Shown piece by piece: positions 42,701 to 55,600 of a stretch of DNA of 64,000 nucleotides. Numbering within the stretch: the first letter of the stretch is position 1; each line of letters starts with the position of its first letter. The translations under genes were made by a program, and so were the position numbers. This DNA comes from Chromobotia macracanthus (Eukaryota; Chordata; Actinopteri; Cypriniformes; Botiidae), in assembly GCA_036877525.1 (NCBI GenBank), contig JAZGTH010000002.1, positions 6,246,501 to 6,310,500 of the forward strand, written 5' to 3'. The notes under the pieces were generated by a model. That model was not told the DNA's origin. It saw nothing but the letters and a program-made list of their open reading frames with translations, and did not search any database.

Positions 42701-45700
42701 AAGATGCTGGAGAAAGTCAAAAGCGACTGTGGCTTCGCCAGAATTGTGTCAGTAATTATCTCAAGCTAACGGAGTTAGGTCGTGCCATGCCCTCAGTGAC
42801 CGCTAGATGGCAGCCGCGCCATTTGAGACCAGCACTTTCTGATGTCGCTGAAACAAAGGACACATTCATTACTGTAGCATAGACAGACGAACCATTTTGT
42901 AAAATCTTCCTTTCAGATTCATCATTTCGCACAGACAAAATAATATTGAAACAAGATTTAAACAGAGCATGTCCAAACAATTGCTATATTATGTCCAAAT
43001 ATAATATGAAATAACGTAAAAGAATTAACATGTCTAAAAGTGTATTATTATTATTATTATTGTTACAATTTAATTTTTTGTAAGATATGTAGTAACGTGT
43101 AATGATATATTTTAAAGACAAATGGCAATATATTGAAAGTCTATCATTTATTTCACAGTGTTTGGGTCATTTTGTAAGGTCATTTCATTTTTATGTTTTA
43201 TAAAATTATTAAAATTCACTACTGTCTTACAGCATTATACAAAAAAATGGGAACTCAAAGCTCTTGTACATTTATCCTTCTGTGTAATATTTACTGACTC
43301 AGCCCTATGAATAGCTTCCTACATAGTAACTTAGAAAAAAACGCTAAAGAAAGGTATTAAAAACACTGCTGCTCTAATATGTTTAACAGAGTGATCCTGG
43401 AAAACCTACCAGAATCAAAGTACCTAAGATCTTAAAGCCTCTTAGATTTAGTTTAAGTTTTGGAAATGAGTTCACCATCAGTCTTTACCATTATCTAACT
43501 GTAAATTTGGAAGATTACGTAGCAATGTACAAAATCAATAACCATCTTAATGGCAACTCCTAATCTCTGCCTCTTATGATTCAGTTAATCAAATTAAAAA
43601 ACACACCTTTGTTGTCTCCTCTGGTGCATTTGTTGTTCTGATGAAATGTGCTCACAGGTGCCATGTGCAAATGTGTAATGAAAAGTCACAGACATCCTGC
43701 TGTTTTAAGGGCCTTATTGAGATATTATTGTGCTTACTTTCCCATGAGTGTGCTTGCATAAATTCATTTGTTGCTCTGTCCGTCCACACATAATAAAAGT
43801 TCTAACACAACTGCAGTGTTACAGAAGCATTTGAGGATGAAGAAAAAGCTACACACCTACACACTCAAACACAAACAAAACAAAGCAGCAGCACATCAAT
43901 TAAATTAAAAGGCGAAACTAAATGAACAAAATGTCAAACGCACATATTAAAGCTAAATGAAATAGCCCAGAGGAGCTTGTGAGACATGCAGATTAAAGCT
44001 GAAGAGGATCCACAGAGATGTAAATAATAAAACTCAGCTCAACCTGCACACCATGGATCTCAGCATGGACACTGAGATGTTTATATCCAAACCAAACATC
44101 CAGGATCTTCAGTTCCTAAAATGTTCTTTTAAAATGTGAGCGTTGAGCTGACTGCACTAATTGCATTAGTGGACAGCATGGCAAAACACATTATAACTCT
44201 ACTTTGAATTAAGACGCTGAGGTTGTGTGTAGTTTATGTAGCTTTCTTCATTAGGTAAGTTATATGATATGGTTTATAGAAGATTAATTCCACCCATGCT
44301 GTATTATAAACATACTGTAAGAACATTAGGTGTTTCATGCCATAAGCTTCATAAAATATTATGAACTGTGTTGCTTTATGTCTTGTTTCCCTGCTTGGAA
44401 TATCCGTTATATAGTGCATTTGAATTATTTTCTAAATCTTATTTTACTTACACGATTTCAGAATGAAACACAATATTAAGGAAATGATGTATTCTGTTAG
44501 GAATTGTTTGGACCATAAAAGGTGGGTGTTACAAAACAAAAAGCATTCTGAGAATATTTCCTGTTAGCTGGGCTGTGCGGCTTAAGTTAGGGGAAAGAAA
44601 AGTTGTTTCAGAAGAAAAGCAAATTGATTTTAATGATGACAATAATGATAAAATCTGGAAGACATTTACAGATGGAATGGAATAACTTTTGGAATGGTGT
44701 AACATACACAGATGGATCATCCATAATAAGACCAGGAACATACATTAAGAAAGTTAATAGGCTCAGTTTTGGTTTCATTTTAAGATCACCTCAGTCCACA
44801 GAACGCTCATCTCAGATGTTGAAGTATTTTATCTCAGACGTCTCTGAAGTCCACCACCGCAATCAATCAGACATGCTTCGTCTGTAGCCAATGGCTCTGT
44901 CTGAGTGAGAGGGATCTGGCTTAAGTATCTATGCTTGACGCCTGCTTTGCTGATTTCTGTCAGCGTTAATATGAGAAATGAGCTCTGAGCTGTGTCACTG
45001 ATGTGTCTGAGGAAGCTAAATTGACGGGGACACAGATTTTATCACTAACCAATATCCGATAGGGGCCCAGGCCACACTGCGCCTCAAACACTGATGTGAC
45101 CGGTCTCAGTCACACTGCATTGTTTCTCAAGCAACAGGTGACAGAAGTTACAAGCAAGTGTGTCTGTGGCTACAGTAGCCCTCCTTTGAGGACCTGACCC
45201 TGGGCAGGCTGTCTGGCAACGTGCCCGACAGAAAAGTGAGCTGTCTCAGTTTGCGACATGCAGCGAGCAGAGGATGTCAAGTCATGTCTTCATCGGAGAA
45301 GAGTTTCCATGTTGTAGGAAAAAAACAGGAACATCTTGTCATAGCCAAAGAGATCCAATATCAGAACAGTCGCCTATGGGCCAATGTGCTTGTAATTCGG
45401 CACAGAGTTTCGGGGCATGGAAAGCTTGATTTTTGATTGAATTTCTCTGGTCAGTGTGTTTTGTATGAGAAAATCTTAAAGCATTTGGTAGATTAACAAC
45501 TAGAAAATGTATTTCAGTACAAAAAAATGAATGGAATAGTTTATTATTAGCTTATCTTTGTTTTAGCCTATTTCTTTTCTCTTGCCTGCCTAAACATTTC
45601 TTCCTCTCGTTATCTTTCTGTTGTTGTAATGTGTGTGTGTTTGGGTGTGTGCAACCCACAGTTTTGCCATTGCAAAAGTGCAGACTGGAAAAGTGAATCT

Positions 45701-45980
45701 GGATTGTGGCAGACTGACAGGGTTCAGACTGCCAGTTCAGTTTAAAGACCTGAGGGAAGAATTGAGGTCAGAGGACATGCAGGTTGCTGAAAAAATAAAA
45801 TGTAAATTGTTTTTACAATAAATGAGAATTCTGATTTGTGTACAACTGAACATTACAAAAAAAGACAGAATGTTGTTTTTAATCCTCTTCAAAATGAAGA
45901 CTTAAAGTAAAGATTTAAGGTAAAATCAATGTGTGGTTGGACTTTTCTTTTTTTGTAGTACAGTATGTGGCTACAAGTAA
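39776..45980. other. Intergenic region, no supported gene
   Basis: AT-rich with no frame showing codon structure plus splice sites. Small features only: a CT run near 41,790-41,810 and an ATT run near 43,048-43,070. Short ORFs (for example at 44603 and 45221) have no recognisable similarity or splice logic. Confidence 0.5.
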
Positions 45981-45988
45981 GAAAGTGA

Positions 45989-46140
45989 AAGGGACAGTTC
46001 AGCCCCCATACTCCCCCACCACACAAAAAAATGTTTGTCATCATTTGTCATCTTGTTGAAAACAAAACTTTCTTTGGTGGGACACAAATGAAGATGTTAG
46101 GTAGCCATTGCATCAGTACAAAATGCAATAAAAGTGAATT
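45989..46140 (+). mobile_element. 5' part of the 'agttcaccc' type MITE
   Basis: Reads gggacagttcagcccccata, then tgtcatcatttgtcatc and 'gggacacaaatgaagatgtt'. This matches the left half of the element at 33582. It is truncated on the right, and a different old repeat ('gactagggctgtcagtc') starts at about 46143. Confidence 0.6.
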
Positions 46141-46340
46141 TTGACTAGGGCTGTCAGTCAAAATTGTTCCTTTAGTCATACAACAATAATAGCCAATATT
46201 CCAAATAATATCACTAAATAATTTTTATGCTAAAGCCTTCTTTATATGCCAAAATGTCTGCTTCATTAGCTGTGGGTACTCTACCATATGCAAACGCATG
46301 TTACTTGAAAATTGTTAAGATTTGTTATTTATGTAACAAG

Positions 46341-49300
46341 ATGGACAACTAGTAATAAAAATGCAAGGTAACATGATAGACCACTGCTGTACTGAATCTT
46401 AGTTTAAATTACATGCTGCAACTTATGTGTGTCATCAAATCCTGCCAGGTGAGAGTTCCCGCTCCCCATTTCTTCTTTTATAGATGCCCTAGTTCTTTTT
46501 CCACCCTCCATTTCTCTCTTCTTCTCCCCTGGTTGCCTGAAGTATTCCCTGCAGGTATTTAACACAGCTCTGACTTTTCTGCTGTGCAATGCTGTTTTAC
46601 AGGGCACAGGCATTAAACAGGACTGGTCCTGGCTTCCCTGCCCTGCTTGTCAACCCAGCAGGCTAACAAAGGTGAATTTGCTCTGTATTAAAGAGGCTTT
46701 TGTAGGAAAGCCACGGTGTGATAGCACTGCTGCTTGGTCCAGTGTCCTGCTGACCATTAATACCCCAGCACTTCATCTTATAGGCAGTGCTGCAATGCAT
46801 TCACCCCTAAACAGAACAGTTATGCCTAGTGTAGTCTCATGTAGATAGACCATTGACTAATGCCATTGAATGGCAAAGGTTTGGTCCAGAGCTTATGTAA
46901 GTCAAGAACCACCCACTCAGACAGGAAGAAATTGTGTTACTGACATGTAAAGTGACAAATCACAGTCTGTTTTATTTTTACAGGCCTTTATAAAGGTGGG
47001 TTTATCTAAAATAGATCATAATACTGTATATAAATTAGTAATAGAAAAATGATGTAGATGTAAGCGCAGCAGTGTCTGTAAATAGTCATATAGATGTATA
47101 GAATCTGTGATCAAAATTACTGCCTGTTATTTCACATAGGCCTTATAATTTCATAGACATAACTCAGAAAGTTGAATATACAGAGTATACAGAAATTGAC
47201 TATACAGTTTTGCTCATAAAAAATCTAGTTCACTTGCTTCAACCTGGCGCAACTTTCTTCCCTTATCTACCGATAAAAACCTTGTGTCAAGTCAGCCAAT
47301 CAGATTACAGCTTGCCAGATCGAGAAAGTGTCTCCAGTTGCATCAAACAGTGAGTGAACGGATTGTGGGCAGTTCTTGGCCATTTCATCTGAGGTTGGGA
47401 CTATCTAAAGCTGAGACTTTTTTAAAACTTTACAGGTGCAGTAATTTCAGTGATGGACACTTTATTCACAAGCATCCGTGCACATAAACGTGGTTAAGTG
47501 TATTGCAGATTGCATGTCATTTCAGGAGACACTGTGCAGAGATTAATACACTATGCTCATCAACCTGTTTAGTATGGAGGCCATTTAAATCAAATATTGT
47601 CATGAATATAGAAAAATACCATTCCGCAGAAGCCCAATAAGGTAATTTGATTAGGCTTCTAAAATGGGAAATCTAACATGAACTAGCTCACAACTCATAC
47701 AAATCTGATTTCAAAAGACATTAATAGAGAGGCCTAATGGGAAAAATGCCAATTAAGCATTGATTGCCTTGAAATGAATGTGCTCAGTGTTATAGAAAAG
47801 ATGTGTATGTATGTGTGTTCGTGTGTGTGTTTGTTCGCAAAGCAATAGACAAAAGTGTGTGACCTCGGCCCAGTGACACAAAATGGTACAGCCTCCACAG
47901 GAGGGTTTTTTTACCCAGCCTGTCTCGTTCTCTCTTTTTCTCTCTCGCCTGACCACTCTGTCACACAGCTATAGCTGCACACCCATGGAGGAGACGACAA
48001 CATTATAAATTAATTGAGGGATTTCAGAAATAATAATAATAACAATAAAAAATACCTCTACACTATATCTCTTCCACTCTAGCCAGCCCCCTGTTGTCAG
48101 ACTACATTAAGGGGTGTCTGCAGACAGAGAGAGAGAGAGGCAATGGAAAAGACTAGACACCATCTCATCTCTTCAGAAAGCAGTAACAATTTCCCTCCAT
48201 TGTAACAAGGTGCAGCCTAAACTGATAAATAGGAGATTAAATGACGGCCACACTTCACTTGCTTTCTCCCATCTCGCATACACACATACACACGCAACGC
48301 TCTCCTTAATTTCAGACGTTTCTGCTATTCGCTGCCTCCTTGGCTTGTCAATTTTGCCTAATAGCAAGAGGCACTCCAACACCAGGGCCTGACAGACTCA
48401 GATCAAGAATGATGAACATCTCTTAGTAGTCTCTTCAGTCCTGACTTCAGTGAATGCCCAAAACTTCTTATGCAGAAATCAGCTGTACTGCTTATAGTGA
48501 GGCTCCAGCTGATGGAGCTCATGTCCTAGTGAGGAATGATGGTAGTCATACAAATTAGTGTGCTAATATTACTGAGGGATGCAATTTAATTCACTTAAGT
48601 GCATTTTATGACAAAATGCAAATGCTGTGACATGATCCAAAGCAAAAATCTGCTTTTTTTGACGTTTACTGGAAGCTGCCCCCTGGTATCTGCTTCTGTA
48701 TTCATTTACATTCAATATGCAAAAATAGCTTAGTGTGAACAATTTTAGGCTAAGTTAGGAACAATAACCTCCATATTGGCTACTTTAAATTAAACACCAT
48801 AATTTAACATAAAACAGGTAACACTATACAAAAGTGTCAACACAGCTTTAACCTGTAAATGGAACTGTTAACAAAACTATAACCTTTAATTACCAAAAAC
48901 AATTTTTTACAGTCCCCATAAGCCTCCATACAATGTCGAGACCTGCTTAATTAAATATTCAGATAACAGCCTACGGCCACTCCCCCTAAACACATTGCAC
49001 AGATGTGCAGGGAACAACATCATTTGATTGATTTTAGAAGGTTGAAACAGGTAATACCCACTTCCTATGCAGGCCTCAATATACTGTATTCCTTAAATTT
49101 TGCTAAAACATACCTGATCTAATGAAGGAAACATACAATTCTCATTTCCACAAATCTGTCTTGGCCTCCGCCCTGTGAAGGAAAAACGAGAGGGAAAACA
49201 TGAAACGGGGTCATTAAAAACCAAAACGGTGAGTAGATGCTTGTCTTCCATGGGTAGATTTGTATTGTATATTCTAATTTTACTGCCTAAATTAGAGAAA

Positions 49301-52300
49301 TAAGCATTCCTATGTAAATTTATTCATGGTGAAGGAGAGGGAGTCTAAGGGGGTGCACTAAGATCTGCCAGATAATGCATAATTTCAGAGCTGAGGCCTT
49401 CATTTCTGCATCAAGCCCCTGCCGTAGCGCCTGGTCATTAAATGCTAAAATAATGGCAACCTCGCAGCTTCCTCAGCCTAATTGCCTCTTTCTCTAGCAT
49501 TCTCAAGACAATAATGATGTAGTGTGCCTGTACCACCAGCCTTTCTATTAATAAGATTGTATTTCTAAGTGTGTCGGATGACGGCAATGTCTTTGGAGTT
49601 CAATGCTCTCCGTGTGTGCATGCGCATGTGTGCGTGTATGAACAAGAAGTGACTGCCTCTTTCTCTGTGTATTCATGTTTACTGTGTGATGCCATGCAGA
49701 CATCTGTACCGCGTGTTCTGCACACATTTATTTACATTATGGAACAGGCTTAGATTTTGATGTGTCGCTGCTTATCTAGATGTAGGCAAGAAATCAAACA
49801 ACAATTCTCATTATTAAAACTTTATGTCTGCTTGTCTGCACTGGTTGGTTTGTGATGTGGAGCCAGTGACAGTGGGGTCGTTCAGAATAAGGCATGTGAC
49901 ATTTTAATGAAATCTCCCACAAACACACATTTTTGAATTGGTGGGGTTTAAGGAGACCGACATGTGCATTTCAAAGCAAGATCAATACATTTGAGTAATT
50001 TTTGTGGATAAGGAGTTTTCCTCTCTTTCATGGATTGAGAACCAGGAGTGGTTGTAATAAAGCTGTCTCTCTCCGTCAAGTTCACTGGCTAATACAATCA
50101 ACAACATGCAGTCCAAAGGACAAGCAATAACATACAGTAACTCACCTTATAATCCAATGAAACATTAGAGTTTTAAATCCTATTTGATCAGTGGCTGCTT
50201 TTTTAAAGCTCACCAGACTCACCAGACTGGAAATCTCATATACTGCATGTTTTAAGTTTGTCTCAGATGCTTGAAAAAGACATACTGTAAATTAGACAGT
50301 TATTGTCATGCAGTAAAAGCTATAAAACAGATATAGATAGCATAGCTCAGATAATTGGATCTTTTTAATAATTTCTTGAGTTTAAATTAAAATTTTTGCC
50401 TTATCATCATTGCTGACTTGGCAAATCTGAGCACAGTTTGAAACGTTGGTTGATTGTTGGTTAGAAAAAGCTTTGTACTTGGTCAGACATCAAGGTCAAG
50501 GCCCTGGTTTGTGCTTTTGATCTTGTGTACAAGTGTCTACAAATGTCCGCCCCTGTGCTGCTTCTGATGGTCTCAATGGTTCACGAGTTAACACTCAAAA
50601 CTCTTCTCCTCACGTTCTGACTCAGAGGAGTCTTTCCACAGGGCACTTAAAGCTTTATCTGGCCGTTGAGGGAAACCTCAAGTGGTTTTGACGGCATTGA
50701 CTACCCTAAGCACCCTCTCAGCGCACGCTCTCTCTGAAACATTTAGCCTCTGTTCATCTACTCACATCCTTAAAAGCTAAAATTAATGACAGGAGCTCAG
50801 CCGCTCATTTATAATTGCTTCATTATACAGCCGTGTTCTCCTGACAATAATGGTGTTTGTGGTGTATTTCTAATTATGTGGCATTTTTTGCGCTCGTTAT
50901 CAAGGACTTCAGGTTTCCTCTAATTGCACGGAAAATAATGACTGCCTCTGCCTTAGACTCGCTAGACATGTCTCTCTTGGATTGCGGCACAAACAGTCTC
51001 TTCACGTAGCCTTAAATGTGCTGCATCAACAACCAACTGCTTCAACTCTGCTGTCCTCTTTTGGCCTTTGAGTTCATGGCTGGCAACATTGAAAAAGATT
51101 GCACTGCGTTTTGCCAGAAGAATTTGTTTGTAAATCTTATAAATCATCTTTTTTGCACTCATTAAATATTCCTGACGCTCATCAGGTTTGATGAGTAAAT
51201 CTTTGCATCTTTCAAATTAAATTCATGTGAGTGATGTGATTGTTATCTTAGCCACTGCAGCATGTGTAAACGCATGCTCAGAGGAAAGCAAGACATGTCA
51301 CACATTGCCGAAATCATAAGAAATTTGAGAAAAATTCTTGAAACTCACTGCACGCGACACTTCCGCATAAATATTGCTCTACACAGCAGGGTGAGAAATT
51401 TAGAACTAAATTAAAACAAACAAACACAAAAAAATATAATTAAATCCAATAAGGCCCCCAAGGAGATAATCTTGCCACCTGACGTGTAAGAGAGATGACA
51501 TTTGATGATGCATCACGCTTAATAATCTGTTGCAGTGATGTTGATAGCATTGCCAATAAAGTCTTCCTTAGATAGAAGCTTAATTCAACCACAGGAGATT
51601 AAAAACCTGCGCTTAACGCCCACTGCGCTCAGCTGTTCCTTCGCTCTGCGTTACATAGACGGATATGGATAATGCCATTATAATAATTAAAGTGTGTCAT
51701 GAGCTGAACAAATCTTGCTGTTCCAAGTGGTGCGTAATGGTGACCACCACTGATACTTCCATTTGGGAAAGTAATCCACATTAGTCTCAAACAAATAATA
51801 AAACACCATGTTAAAGTGTTAAAGTCAGTTCTGTTCATCTGCTTAACGGAAGAGGATAGAAAGTCTACTATTTCACCCCCTTTCTTTCTTTTACATTTCT
51901 CCTCTCTCTCCCTTTTTTTTGGATTCTGCTGTAACAGCATCTACCTCCACCACAATAGGAGCCCTCAGAGGCGGACTTAATTAGTTGCTAAGAGAAAGCC
52001 GGCTCTAGCGTGCAGCCGCTAGTTCTGAGCAGACCAAGTTCTACTGCGAACTTTGCTAATTATCAGGTAGTCTGTAATTTTCCTCTCTCCCATGTGGCCC
52101 CTGACAAAGAGCTGCTAGAATAGAGGGGAACAATTAGATGACAATGATGCATGGATGTTGAGAGGGGGTGAAGAGTGAATGGATATATTTCTTTTTCCAG
52201 TCTGAATACATTTGGCTGCCCGGTACACGTTCATTGTTTTAAAGTCATGGCGAGTGTGAATGAGATCCAAAGGAGACATCGCAATGCGGCACATTTTTAA

Positions 52301-52550
52301 CCCAAATGCATATCTGGTGCCAGGACGGCTCACTGTGCCAATGATGTAATGAAGCAGCATTACAAATACTGTACGTAAGAATGTGTGCGTCCAATATATT
52401 TAAAATCTACCTGTCTTAGTATATGCCAGATGGTAATCATTCTATTATTTTTTTAAAACAAATTTAAATAAGCCACTTACCTTAAAAGGCAAAATAAAAA
52501 TGGTTGTGTCTGCTTTGTGGTGTGCAGTAACAAATGGATGTACAGTCTGA
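46341..52550. other. Intergenic region, possible conserved non-coding DNA
   Basis: No gene supported. Several stretches (about 49,360-49,520, 50,780-50,960 and 51,430-51,600) are repeat-free, with balanced composition and many TAAT/ATTA-type words. This is the look of conserved non-coding elements around developmental genes. It is an impression from composition only. Confidence 0.35.
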
Positions 52551-52555
52551 ACTGA

Positions 52556-52697
52556 TTCCTGTAGCTTAGCTGGTAGTGTGTTGTGCTACCACCACCAATG
52601 TCATGGGTTTGATTCCCAAGGAACATATGGATTAAAAACTTTACATTTGCATTGTATGGATACATTGGATAAGAGTGTTTCCCAAATGCGTGAATTT
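52556..52697 (+). mobile_element. tRNA-derived SINE
   Basis: The tRNA-like head keeps an A-box (tagcttagctggtagtgtg) and a B-box (ggtttgattcc, 52606-52616). The tail resembles 'ataagagtgtttcccaaatg'. The cloverleaf is not complete, so this is not a tRNA gene. Confidence 0.75.
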
Positions 52698-52699
52698 AA

Positions 52700-55600
52700 G
52701 TTTTTGTGATCTCTTATGGAAGAAATGTGATTTAAGATAAGATCTGGGTTCTGGCATTTGTCACCATTGAGAACATTTCCGAGGACACTGCCATCTGCAT
52801 TAACCCATTAATATACTCAAACGCCAAGAATGCCAGCATAAGAGTTCTCTTTTGTGTTTTAAGTAGACACCCAGCATCACTTTATGCCAGTTTGGTAATA
52901 GTCTTTGCTTGTTGGGTGGCCTTTAAAGTTCATTGTGTCAACATCACAAGCTGTTTCAGAGTTCTTAGCATTATCATGTAAAAATGATGTGATCATTAAA
53001 CACTCAAGGGAATCCTGATAATGATCGTATAACTTATCAGATCCTAGGAAAGGTGAGGATGAAAATCTGCACATTTTTGGCACTTACCATGAATATGGTT
53101 AAAAAAGATTAAAAAATAAAAATCAATGAATTCATTTATAACCATAAATAGTTTTCCCTCCTATTTAATAAATATCAGTTCCATAGATCATGTCACACTG
53201 TTAACCTTTGACCTTATGTCAAAACATTTGAAGTGGAACAGTTCAAAATGATTTTTAAGGGTGAAAATGACATTTGCAGGTTCATCTTATCTTAAATATT
53301 AGTTTACCTTTTCACAACATTGTCACAACCAAAACCATTTGTGCCTCAGATGATTTTAAAAGGTCATACGTTAATTAATTAACTGTATTGATGACAATTA
53401 TATTTTGTCATGTAAAAATGTAAATTAAATTCTTCTAAAACATTCTATCAGAAGATGCTTCAGTCGCAGCCCCACAATTAACTCAGTGAAGTTCTTATAC
53501 TTCAAGTCTTCTAAAAACTAACCAAGTTTAGTTCTCATTAAACATTCATTACACTGCACTACTTACAGCCCTGAAGTTGGCTGTGTTTTCAAATGCGACA
53601 AATTTTTCTCTGTCAGTCCATCCCCCACACTCACTCCCCTCTCACCACGTCAGCCCGGTCGCTGCAGAGTCTCTATGTCAGTGACACCAGGGGAAAAACT
53701 TTTAACATGCATGCCAGAGAGCTCACAGAAAAGAATCCACTCCTACCACACTGCCTTTAATTGTCCCTCAGAGACCGGTGGAATTGGAATCTAAGTGGAA
53801 AAGCAGTCTGACTCTCCTATCCTTCTGTCTCTCTTCTCACTATCTCTCATGGGTCGTGGTGCTCAAGATGGGAAAGGAGGGGCAGTTTGTTTTGGGGCCT
53901 TCTATATGGCTGTTTTTATATTGTTGCAGGAGCCCAGTGTTTTCCTGTTCTCTCTCCTCTCTTACACTCAGCTCTACGCTGTTGGGCTTTATTAACCCTC
54001 CTAAGCATGAGGGACCTAAGGGAGGTCAGACATCGGTCGTTAAAAATCTATTGTGACTCGTCGGGAAAATGAATAAATGAGCACATTGCTTCCCTCCTTC
54101 GTGTTCCGCGCTGTTTGTCTAATCAAGTGCGAGCGGCGAACGAAGTCAAGCGGGGCTGACGCGCACATTTTATTTAAGTTTCTTGGTCTGTCAGAGGAGC
54201 TTAGAGGTGTAATGAAGAAAGGAGTGGTGATTTGAAATATAATCCCATTACCCTGATGAAATTACAAAGACGGTGAGAGTTCACAAATCACCCGCTGTGT
54301 TTTCTATCAGCAGTGATGCCCCTGTTGAGGTGGTGGCACCCAATGGAAGCTGGAACAACCAATGAGAAGTGACAGCACTGTAACAGCACTGAGACCACAA
54401 AGCAGGGGAGGAATGCGGGCGACTGGATCCCACTGCATTTCATGCTGCTGCTGTATTTTAGCTGGTTTCTGCTCTTCATACTAACCACTTTTATGACAGG
54501 GCAAGTTTATTTACCACTTCAAGTTTAAAAAATGGTATTAAGATGCATGCATGTAAAGAGTGAGTAATGTTTTAATTCTCTATACCATTATTAAAATAAG
54601 CAGGGCACACTGGGCCATTACGTACATGTTGTTTTTGAACAGGCACAGTGGTGGTTCACCCATAACTTGAAGTCCAAAGCAAGATAAGACCCAACCAATG
54701 AGGAAAACCTGTTTTTAACTTTATTAATTATAATTAATTAATTTCTTAATAACTAAAATTAATTTCTTAATAGCTTAATAGCAGGTGTATGGCTCATTAG
54801 TCTAGTGGAATAGTTTGCGTTTAATGTACAAGAGGGCCTGGGTATAAATCCATTTTTTATGGTACATGGATAATACTTTTATATAACCTAAACAAAATTG
54901 CAAATGAACCAGACCCATATATTCATATATGTTTGAAGTGTCATGATGACATAATCTGTGATGAAAGTTTAATATTATTTTTCAACAGCAGATTTTCAAC
55001 AGCATTTTAGACAAACACTGTATTACCTACAACATATGATATCAAAGAAAAAGGGTTTCATTCTAAACTTGGCTCAAAATATGATAGAGCATATGACATC
55101 TGTTTGAATAGATGTGATTCTGTTGATACAGTGTTTTGTATTGTGATTTAAAGATTAATATAACCTCTAGAAAATAAAAATTAGAATCTTACACACAGAG
55201 TAAATACCCTGTAAGAAAATAAAAGATATATCAAAAGCATTGACCGCGTTAGCGAGACATTTGTGTGGTAATGGAAAGATTATGTGCATCCTCTCTCAGG
55301 TGCTTACTGCATAATCTCACAATTCAATCTGAGGCAATCCAGCCGAAGTGACTATTGTGTTATTTGTATGCGTGGAATCCATATAACCTCTTTGATTTTT
55401 TTATTTGATAAGCCTGATATGGACAGCTCATTCCTGAGGAAATAGAATACAATTGCGTTCCGGTCATACAGGGTGTGTGTGTATGTGGAGGGGGGTAAAT
55501 ATTTTCTTTAAAAGTTGCTCTGTCTGTTCTCTCTCTGCATTTCTGGTTTAATTGGTTGCCTCACATGACCTTTAGGAGAACATTACGGAGGGCTAATAAT

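Noticed and set aside
52556..52625. Possible second tRNA gene
   Set aside because: A and B boxes are present but the acceptor stem does not pair and a SINE tail follows, so it is a tRNA-derived SINE.
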